A stretch of 64,000 nt of DNA from Chloranthus sessilifolius (taxonomy: Eukaryota > Streptophyta > Magnoliopsida > Chloranthales > Chloranthaceae): NCBI GenBank assembly GCA_021018995.1, contig CM037587.1:4342866-4406865 (forward strand). Direction: 5' to 3'. Under the pieces are notes generated by a model. That model worked only from the letters and a program-made list of their open reading frames with translations, ran no database searches and was not told the DNA's origin. The translations under genes and the position numbers were made by a program. Positions 55,601 through 64,000 of this stretch are shown here, in pieces. Every line of letters begins with the position of its first letter. The stretch's first letter is position 1.

Positions 55601-58241
55601 GCTTTAGAGTGGGTATGAGTTACTTCTTTACTGAATCGTCCGCCTGCGAACTCAGCAGCTATGTCTTTTCTTATAATTTAGATAGTTTAATTTTTCTTCC
55701 CTTTCCCTATTATTATTGTGGTTTTAATCAGTTTAGACTTTCCAATTCTGCTGAGTTTAGTTATCTGGGAATTTATTATAGTTTATTTAATTTAGTATTT
55801 TAATTCTATCAGGAGTCTAATTAATTTTAGCTTCCTAGAACTACTAGAATTCTAATTAATATAGTGTCATAATACTACTAAAATTCCAATTAACATCGGT
55901 CTCCTAATTGTCCTAGGAATGTAGGTGTATTAATTTTAATAAAACTTTAATTAAACCAAGCATTCTAGTTATACTGAAATTCTAAGTAAAGCACGTATAC
56001 TAGTTGTACCAGAACTGTAATTGGAATGGAGAACTAGTTCTACTAAAACTCTAATTTAAGCAATGAATCAATTTTTAGATGAATAAAATAGAAAAAATCC
56101 AATTAAGGAAAACAAACTAATTTGATTAAAATTCTTATTAGAGCAATGAATTAACTGTACTTAAAATCTAATTAAAGCAATGAATTAATCATACTAAATT
56201 CTAATTTAAATAAAGGATTGATTTGACTAGAATTATAATCAAAACAATGAATTAATTATACTAAGATTTTAATTGAAATAAAAGGACTGATTACTGATAC
56301 CGGGGTCTAATAAAGCGAGGAATTTATCATGCTAGAATTATCTAATTAAAATAAAGGAACTAATTTTATTGGAGTTCTAATGGAAGAAATTATTTTAAGG
56401 ATTTAATTAAAATAAAGCATGTAAATTGACTATACTAAAAATTCTAAGAAATTATGGAACTGATATTGTAATCCTAATTAAAGCAACTAAGTAATTCTAA
56501 AAAAAAGGAGGTTTGGGCCCGCTATGCTAAGGAGGATTGGCCTCATTCCCGAGTACCCTCTGTAAGCTCCCTTGGACAAATCGGGTGGCTGAGATTAAAG
56601 ATAAATTGGATTGATGATGATAAAATAGTATTTTTTAGATTTTTCAGAGTCGATTTCGGAGTAATAATTATGAGTGAAATTGAGAAACAAAAATTAATAT
56701 TTAGGATTCTTAGAAATATTAACCTAAGAAATTAAATTAAAATTAAAATTTCTAAGACTGAATTCGAATCCGAAATAAGAAAATCAGACCGTATGATTAA
56801 AGACTGGTTATAGAATCCAAGGACTAGAACCGAAAATTAATGATAGGACTAGAAATTGAGATTTTAGAATGGAATTAAAGCCTAGGGTTAGTAAATTAGA
56901 TAGTCGGATTAAAGATTGGTTCTAAATTCGGAAAACTAGAATCAGATATAAAAAATTTACGGTCTAAAAAAGGTGATACGGTCTCGGACTGAAAATTAAA
57001 ACCTATAATTAAAAATAAGAGGAATATCCTAAGTGTAAAACTAAGATTTTTACCTAGGATCGGGGCTGCGGAGAGAAACCTCGAAGATTCTACCCTTGAA
57101 TTTTGAGATCATGGTTAGGTTGTTCTATGTGCTCATTCTTGGAGTTCTTTGGTTTCAGAATCTCAAAAAGAGTCTATTCTCTCCCAAAATTGCCAGCCTC
57201 TTTGGGGTGAATTAGAAAAAAATCTTTTATAAGTTTTTCTCCAATTAAACGCCCTATTTCAGGCGTTTAACTGGATTGCGCGCCGGTCTCCCAGTGCTTA
57301 ATCGCTTTGAGTTGGTCGCCGACTCAGTGAGCGACCGGCTGACTTGCTCAGCGAGTTTTCTAGTCCTAATAGCGTTAGAATTATTTGTGCGCCCATTTTG
57401 GGGTGCATAATCCAATTAAGTGCTACTCTCGAAGCGTTTAATGGAGGAAATGTAGGGATCAAGGACGGTGAGGCTAGGCCAGGCGTAGGCCAATTGCGCG
57501 CCGGGGATGGAGCGCTCAATTCGATCGCCCGTCTTATGATAGACGCATGATCAAGTCTCGAGTTGGTCTGGGAAAAGGAAGTCTGGTCTGAGAAGGGACT
57601 GATTGCGTGCTTGTGATTTGGCGTGCAATCGAATTGAGCGCTTAGTTTTAGGCACTTAAATCGGGGTTGTCCGGGTCCGGGTCGGGCTTGAAATGCCAGG
57701 CTATTATTTCAGCCTGCATTTCAACTATATACTATTATTTCAGTATATAGTCTCCCTATGTTGGGATCTGAGCCACAGAGCTATTGTTTTAGCGTGTGTT
57801 AAGCCATATACTATTGTTTCAGTATATGGTTCCCACTTCGGGGGTATGGGGCCTGAGCCACAGAGCTATTGTTTTAGCCAGTGTCCAGCCATATATTATT
57901 GTTTCGGTATATGGTCCCATATTAGGGTTAGGGGTCTGAAGTGCGAGACTATTGTTTCAGTCTGCATTCTGACTATATACTATTGTTTTAGTATATAGTC
58001 TCCCAATGTCGGGATCGAAGCCACATAACTATTGTTTCAGCCTATTTTCAGCCATGGATTATTATTTCAGTGTATGGTTCCCACGTCGGGGGTATGGGGC
58101 CCGAGCCACAGAACTATTATTTTAGCCTTTGTCGAGCCATATACTATTGTTTCAGCATATGGTCCCATATCAGGTTTATGAGGTCAAAAGTTGACCGAAT
58201 AAATTTGTATATTCCGAGAGGGCAAAATGGGGGTGTCTACA
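55600..58241 (-). mobile_element. Element F: Tat-type LTR, minus strand
   Basis: The complement starts TGTAGACACCCCCATTTT at 58241. From there to about 56510 it matches the plus-strand LTR of element H (62419-64000) in the same order: stem-loop array, 'gcgagttttctagt' block (57350 and 63107), 'gcagccccga-cctaggtaaaaa' (57066 and 63400) and 'agccacccgatttgtccaag' (56590 and 63901). Beyond H's cut-off, 55800-56500 is made of loosely repeated 'ctaattaaagcaatgaattaa' phrases. The left end is unclear, so 55600 is approximate. Confidence 0.7.
57725..58162. repeat. Array of six stem-loops in the LTR of F
   Basis: Six hairpins at about 80-bp spacing (57725, 57804, 57889, 57973, 58052 and 58137). The stems are 9 bp with an 8-base loop (attgtttc type). 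Stems alternate between CCATATACT/AGTATATGG and CTATATACT/AGTATATAG, so the second base pair changes on both sides together. The fifth is degenerate. Between hairpins, 'gccacagagctattgttttagcc' recurs. Confidence 0.88.
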
Positions 58242-58278
58242 GTATCCATCTTATTAATATTTACCTTACTGCGGGAGA

Positions 58279-59100
58279 CTAGGAGTAGAATCGTCGGACA
58301 TATCCAGCGTTGATTGGCTTAGGAAAGTGAGTTCCGTCTATGGTGGCAAGGAGAAGTGCGTATCCCGGGAGCACTTTTTGAATGACGTATGGTCCCTCCC
58401 AGTTAGGCTTGAATTTTCCTCTTGTATCGGCATGGAGAGAAGGGAAGATTTTCTTGAGTACAGTGCCTACCACCTTCAAATCTTGAGTGCGAACGCACTT
58501 GTTGTAAGTACATGCAATTCGTCCTTGATAGTACTGAGTGTGACACAAGTCTAGGATCCATTTCTCGTCTAGCAGGTTCAGCTGCTTAAAGCAAGACCTC
58601 TCTCTTTCAGTTTCAGATTTGATGAGGATGCAGAGTGAGGGTACTTCAACTTCGACTGGCAGGATGACCTCGGTTCCATACACAAGGGAAAACGGTGTTG
58701 CCCCTATAGCGGTAGGGATCGACTGGAAGGATGACTTTGGTAGGTCCATAGTGCGAATGGTAATATTTTACTCCAATCTCGGTAGGTGACAACCATTTTT
58801 CTCAAGGATGCAGATGACTGTCTTAACATCTGGATATAGCGGTAGCTCATGCTCGACCAAATTGGTATCTAAACCAGACATCTCCTCATATGACCATGCG
58901 AAGACATCTTGGTATGACAGAAGGAAATCAATCATGCTTTTTCTTTCCTCGGGAGAAAGCGACATTCTGATCTTAGTGATTCTAGGAACCTTCGCGGCAC
59001 CCAGATTGATGTCCTTTCTCTCTTCAAAAATCGGCGTAGGACCATACTCAAAATTGGCAAACCAGTCAGGGAGCTCATTGGGGAGCTCCTCGGTAGGCAT
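58279..59100 (-). pseudogene. Much reduced pol region of Tat element F
   Basis: Two recognisable Tat pol segments lie on the minus strand. One is the C-terminal integrase part ('GATPFSLVYGTEVILPVEVE', 'FKPNWEGPYVIQKVLPGYAL', ending 'AGYVRRFYS') next to the LTR. The other is the spacer before RT ('ANFEYGPTPIFEE', 'SLSPEERKSMIDFLLSYQD', 'VFAWSYEEMSGLDTNLVEHE'), the counterpart of 28980-29200 in element A. Catalytic RT, RNase H and most of integrase are not found, so the element could not act on its own. It is a broken fossil; the two segments are individually well preserved. Confidence 0.8.
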
Positions 59101-59930
59101 CTCCTCATCCAGACTCGTGACTCCTACCTCTTCTTGTATTTATACAGGAAAGGGGTCGATTTCACGTAGGATGGGATTTATTAAGGCATCATTTTCTTTA
59201 TTTTTTTCAGGAATTTTGAAAGATAATTTTTTTGGATTTTTTTATATATCTTTTATTTTTTTATTTTTTTAGATCTTTCTTTTTCTTCAAGGATGGGCCC
59301 TTGGCAAAGCGGGTCTCACCTTTTTTATTTATTATTTTTGTTAATTTTTATTTTCTTCTTCTTTTTTTATATATTATTTTTGAAGTACTTTTAACTATTT
59401 TCTTTTGCTCAGCCCTTGGCAGGATTCAAGATATTTGTATAATTACGCCTGCCAAGGGCTCCTCAAAATATTTACTGACTTGACACAATTTGATCATGGT
59501 GATGTGCTGCTTAGCTAATGAAATGAGATGAAATTTCCTAATGACACCATACCTTTGCTGCTTACCTATGGGGGATTCGGTATCGCAGAGGCGTGGCTAT
59601 TTATTTGGACAGGCCGGGCATGACAAACCGAGTGGTGTTTGTGAGGGTTGAACCCGCGCATAGGATTCCCAATACGGAATGTTGAATCTCCTGAAAAAAG
59701 GGAGTACGACATGGAGAGCTTGGTCCATGTGTTTTTGAAAGAGATATTAAGCGGTTTTAAAATAACGAAGAATGATGGGGATGACATTAGTGGTCCCAGG
59801 TTTATGATGGCAAATGGGGATGATTTGCATGGCTTTGAGTGAATGGATGTGGATGATTTTAGGCTCTTGAGTGCAAATGATTTTTTCTCTTGGGGAATGA
59901 ACAACCTTGGGTTTATTGAACTGTATACCG
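59101..59930 (-). other. Non-coding or decayed gag-pol linker of element F
   Basis: Contains two opposed 'cccttggca' phrases (59289 and 59445) like those at 28690-28745 in element A, so it is the same spacer. The low-complexity T-rich part (59225-59400) has no domain. Frames here (for example 59566-59904 minus) show no recognisable protein. Confidence 0.45.
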
Positions 59931-60115
59931 TGCAACCTTATTAAACGACATACTAATGCCGCACAATACGAAAGGTCACCTGCACAGTGACCTGGGGATG
60001 CTCCGGTCACTCGTAAACTATAAATCGCGCAAACTTATTAAACAACACTCTATGCCGTGCAATGTGAAAAGTCACCCGCGCAATGACCTGGTGATGCCTC
60101 AATCATGCGCTATGA
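59930..60115. repeat. 97-bp direct duplication
   Basis: Two copies starting near 59930 and 60027 share gcgcaa-cttattaaac, atgccg-gcaat-cgaaa-gtcacc and gacctggggatgc. They are about 75% alike. Confidence 0.7.
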
Positions 60116-60289
60116 ATAGAGCGCATAATCCAATCACACGCATACGTCCACATGCATAAACAACCCCTTCAAGCCTTCAATCGTACGCTCGAAAATAGGC
60201 GCGCAATTCGATCATGTGGCATGTACCAAGCGCGCAATACCAGAATTCATGCACCCTCAGATCTTTTTTGCCCCACCTTGATCAAGATT

Positions 60290-61290
60290 CTCCTGTCCCA
60301 TCGCGTAGCCTCATTGGCTGTTCAAAAAGAGAGAGGGGCAGCTGCTCATGCACGTCCCATCACGATAACATGCACGCACATGATACCACCTCAATATCCA
60401 GTCTCATCGCAATAAATTAGCCATGCCCTCATGTCCTATCGCGAAAAGCCAAAGAAAATCTCCCAAAAATACGGGCACACTGCCAAAAACTAAGCTAATC
60501 ACGATGCAACCACAATGTGATCTCACATAACCCAAGGTTTGACAAAGAAAGAAACATGATGCGCCTATCACACAAATATCCCATCAACGCCCCATCGCAT
60601 CCAGACACACCCCCGCCACATTCATAAATATGCCCCCTCGCAAGCCGACTACAACTCATTCTCACCACGAACATGCCCCATCGCGACACAGCAACCTCAT
60701 TTGGCCCTACAACCCCGACACCAATCACACCTCCCCAAAACCCCATCATAAAACCTGACATAGAGTCAAGCCTTCTAAAAAGTCCCATTGCTAACTATGC
60801 TTAGCCAATATCTCATTGCAAAAGCAAAGGAACTCCTCCCACTTCCCATCCTAGACATCACCACCCGAAAAGCTCAAATAACACCTGCCACACCATATGA
60901 TGAAAAGGGAGAAAGCTCGATTGTGTCCCATCATTAAAGCACAGAGCCCTCTTCCTGAATTGCTCGCTACGTAACAGTCGCCAGACACCATTGCAGTAGA
61001 AATGCATGAAGATTTGAGACTCCTCTCATGTCCCATCGCATCCGACCAATGCCAAGTTCGAACGTGAACATCCTGTAAGAATCTCCCATGTCCCACCAAG
61101 ACTCATCCAACACGCAGCCAAAGAAAGAACGTCACAGATGTCCCATCGTGACATCACTTCCCTAAGACATTTCATCACATTGGTGACCTCCAAGCTCTGC
61201 CACAGCGAAAGTGAAGAAAAGAGAAGAAATCTCCAAGTCCCATCATAGCATCACCCCGACAACCCGTCAGTTCCATCATAGACCACACAA
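60290..61290. repeat. Dispersed TCCCATCGC motif region, no gene
   Basis: (g)tcccatcgc(g) and close variants occur about fifteen times at irregular spacing in GC-balanced non-coding DNA. Minus frames (60495-60788, 60851-61099) open across it look like composition effects. It lies between the F remnant and the H 3' region and could belong to either. Confidence 0.55.
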
Positions 61291-61309
61291 GCTACGTATA
61301 ATTCAGGTA

Positions 61310-62418
61310 AGTATCACCCTTTCAATTACTCGATATTTCTTGTAAAGTATAGTTAACTATGATTAAGTCAAAATATTTTCAAAACCCATCTCTCTCGATT
61401 CGCGAATCACTGTAGTCCTCCCCTAAGAGACAATCATCAGTATTCGTCAAGAAGGTTAGATAGAGTACCCGACATGCCAAGTGTCGTCTTGACAACTACA
61501 TAAATGGTCGGATTCACAAATCCCATACTGGCGGATCTGTCTAGCGACGTCTCGGAAGCCACATTTTCTGAAGTTTTACCACTGAATTGATCTTAAGTTA
61601 AATTCTCAAAATTTCAAACAAAAAAAAAAACCTCTTGCTTCTTACTTCAAAAAAAAAAAAGAAACAAAAAACAATCAAACTACCAATAAAAGAAACCAAA
61701 TAAAAAATTAACAAAGAAACCTCACCTACCAAAACTCACCTCAATTACCAGCCTAAACTGGCCATTCCCCTGGAAAACCGAATAACGAATATATTTAATC
61801 TAAGAACTTATAAATGCCTATTGGAAAAGGAATGCCTGATGCACATTGGTGTGAGCAATGACGCGCCTGGTCTGACATGACTTGCAAAAGCCTTCGACAT
61901 TATATTGTATTTTATTACTGGTCCCTAGGCCTTATTTATGGACATATGTATGATGCCCCCCGATACCTCGACTGCGTCATATCCCTCTGTTTGACTGCCC
62001 CTTGCAGCTAGTCACGATATGCAGCGGAATGCCCCTTGCACCCACAGATTAGGATATGGTGATTCTCCTTTCCGTTTGACTGTCACTCGCAGCAGGTCGT
62101 GCCACGCGATGGGATGCCCCTTGCACTTGCAAAATAGGATACACTGACTTTCCCCATCGACTGTTTATGACAGCAGGTTACAATACGTGACGAGATCACC
62201 CCTGGGCATCCATGGCATGGAATACGCCTTTTGACAGCTACCACTGGACCCCCGAATGCTCTATTTTAGCTTACGCTGATAGATAAGAAAGCCAAGCATG
62301 TCATGTCAGCATCCCCAGTTCACATTTGTGATTTTCTAAGAGAAATGAAAAGAGACCTCGGATGAGGGGTGTCTACGACGTGTTCTTACTTCGCAAGAGC
62401 GCGTCGAAGAGGGGCATC
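61310..62418 (+). mobile_element. Element H: 3' non-coding region of a Tat-type element
   Basis: Inverted homologue of element G (38527-39225 plus 50284-50473), here uninterrupted. Shared items are 'ttcgcgaatcactgtag' (61399), 'gccaagtgtcgtcttgacaacta' (61476), the site where C inserted in G (61540-61544), 'cctgacatgacttgcaaaagcctt' (61872) and three repeats with 'gcagcaggtc-tg-cacg-gatgggatgcccctt' (61990-62180). A purine tract ends it. A-rich filler lies at 61615-61720. Confidence 0.75.
62406..62418 (+). other. Polypurine tract of element H
   Basis: gaagaggggcatc immediately before the LTR start, identical to the tract of element G in inverted orientation. Confidence 0.8.
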
Positions 62419-64000
62419 TGTAGACACCCCCATTTTCCCCTCTCGGAATATACAAATCTGTTCGGTCAACCTCCTTTGACGCCTTTATCCTATTGTGGGA
62501 CCATATGCTGAAACAATAGTATATGGCTGAATACAGGCTAAAATAATAGCTCTGTGGCTCAGGCCCCACAACCCCAATGTGGGAACCATGCACTGAAATA
62601 ATAGTACATGGCTGGACACAGGCTGAAACAATAGCTTTGTGGCTCAGGTCTCAATATAGCGAGACTATATACTGAAATAATAGTATGTAGTTGAAATGCA
62701 GACTGAAACAATAGTCTGACATTTCAGACCCCCTAACTATAAATTGGGAACCATGCATTGAAATAATAGTGCATGATTGAACACAGCTTGAAATAAAAGC
62801 TCTGTGGCTCAGATCCCAACGTAGGGAGACTATATGCTGAAACAATAGTAAGTAGTCGAAATACAGACTAAAATAATAGTCTGACATTTAATACCTGACC
62901 AAGACCTGGACAACCCTGAATTACGCACCTAAAACTACGCGCGCAATTCTCTTGCATGCACAACCACAATCGTGCAATCAGTCCCCTTTCAGACCAGACT
63001 TCCTTTCCCAGACCACCACGAGACTTGATTATGCATGCCACATGGCAGGGGTGATCGGATTGAGGGCCCAACCACCGGCGCGCAATTAGTCCTAACGTTA
63101 TTAGAACTAGAAAACTCGCTGAGCAAGTCAGCCGGTCACTCATTGAGTCGGTGACCGACTCAAAGCAATTAAACACCGAAAAACTGGCGCTCAATTCGGT
63201 TAAATGCCTGAAACAGGGCATTTAATTAGAGAAAAATCTATAAAAGCCTTATTCTTTAATTCAACCGGGGAGGTTGGACAAGAGGCTAAAAATTTCACAG
63301 AGAGAACGAAAAATACAGAGAATTCCGAGAATGAATCCATAGAGAAATATAGTCATGATTTCGAGATTGAAGCTTTGAATTTTTTAGATTTCTCTTCGCA
63401 GCCCCGACCCTAGGTAAAAATTTAGTTTTTAGTTTTCGATCGTAGCTTTTAGTCTTTAGATCTAGGATCTTTCTTAGCTATAATTAGTAATATCAAATTT
63501 TCAATCTTAGAATGTAGCACCCCTTTTAGACCATAATTTTTAATATCTGATTCTAGTTCTCAGTTTCTAGAACTAGTGCTTAATCTGACGGCCTAATTCA
63601 TCGACCTCGACTTTAATTTTGTTCTGAAATCCTAATCTCCAGTCCTATCATTAATCTCGGGTTCTAGTTCCTAGTTTCTAAAATCAGTCCTTAATCATAC
63701 AACTTGACTTTCTGATTTTGGACCCGAATTCAGTCCTTAAATTTTTAATTCTTTAATTTAATATTTCTAAAATCCCAAATATTAATTTAGTCTTCTAAAA
63801 TCTTAGTTTCGCAATTTAATTTATAGTTATAATCCCGAAATTGACTCTAAAAATTCAAAAATACCATATTATAGTCTAAAATCTAATTTACTTTAATCTC
63901 AGCCACCCGATTTGTCCAAGGAGCTTACGGCGGGTACTCGAAAACGAGGCCAATCCTCCTTAGCATAGCGGGCCCAAAACCCCCTTTTTATTAGAAGTTT
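62419..64000 (+). mobile_element. 3' LTR of Tat-type element H, runs off the window
   Basis: Starts tgtagacaccccc after the purine tract and matches element F's LTR in the opposite direction for the whole visible 1.58 kb. The right end is outside the window, so neither full length nor target duplication can be read. Confidence 0.82.
62501..62855. repeat. Array of five stem-loops in the LTR of H
   Basis: Hairpins at 62501, 62586, 62665, 62751 and 62830, about 82 bp apart, with the same 9-bp stem and 8-base loop plan as in F. CCATGCATT/AGTGCATGA and CTATATACT/AGTATGTAG show paired or wobble-compatible changes. Confidence 0.85.

Noticed and set aside
60495-61099. Two minus-strand frames of about 80-97 codons as genes
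   Set aside because: They cross the dispersed TCCCATCGC motif region, share no domain and have no neighbours that would support a gene.
1-64000. Chloroplast or mitochondrial insertions, rRNA genes or host exons
   Set aside because: Scanning both strands by eye showed no recognisable organellar gene, rRNA segment or host protein domain. A database search would be decisive: any long high-identity hit to organelle or host genes would change this.

Overview
This 64 kb window looks like intergenic heterochromatin of a large flowering-plant genome. I find no host gene, rRNA gene, convincing tRNA or CRISPR array. Nearly all of it can be assigned to LTR retrotransposon fossils of three Ty3/gypsy lineages (Del/Tekay chromovirus, Athila and Tat), nested in and fused to one another. 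Small fold-back DNA elements, microsatellites and short tandem arrays are scattered among them. The species cannot be named from this sequence. The plant assignment rests on the lineages, on the tRNA-Asp type primer sites of Athila and on the conserved Athila and Tat protein segments.

Layout. 1-4459: an old Del-like LTR split by a solo LTR (851-3616) with a perfect 5-bp target duplication. 4685-9029: another long TG...CA unit with a perfect 5-bp duplication, carrying a small inverted-repeat element and a 1.15 kb fold-back element with perfect 27-bp ends. 9065-14545: an Athila-type LTR split by a second Del-like solo LTR (10527-13132, perfect duplication). 14640-15930: a decayed Del/Tekay integrase to chromodomain stretch. 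15930-19773: low-complexity and short-repeat DNA. 19774-29575: the left part of a plus-strand Tat element (LTR, primer site, gag, protease, start of reverse transcriptase), with an Athila-type solo LTR (24329-26123) inside gag. 29580-37541: a minus-strand Athila element with gag, protease, RT, RNase H and integrase in order but only its 5' LTR. 37542-39225 and 50284-50473: 3' end of a minus-strand Tat-type element, interrupted by element C. 39226-50283: element C, a minus-strand Athila relative with two LTRs, gag, protease and an ATHILA ORF1-like gene but no RT, RNase H or integrase. 50474-55300: LTR and repeat-rich 3' region of another minus-strand Tat element. 55600-59100: LTR and pol remnant of a further minus-strand Tat element. 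61310-64000: 3' region and LTR of a plus-strand Tat element that runs off the window.

Three patterns go beyond cataloguing. First, a module of about 75-110 bp with the core GTTGGAAAG recurs in LTRs of three different lineages. Second, several unrelated families carry arrays of short self-complementary motifs, mostly built on TCGA or ATCGAT, at comparable sites. Third, the two opposed Tat LTRs near the right end carry arrays of five or six stem-loops at about 80-bp spacing whose stems show compensatory base changes. None of the coding remnants looks functional as it stands; they are treated here as fossils.
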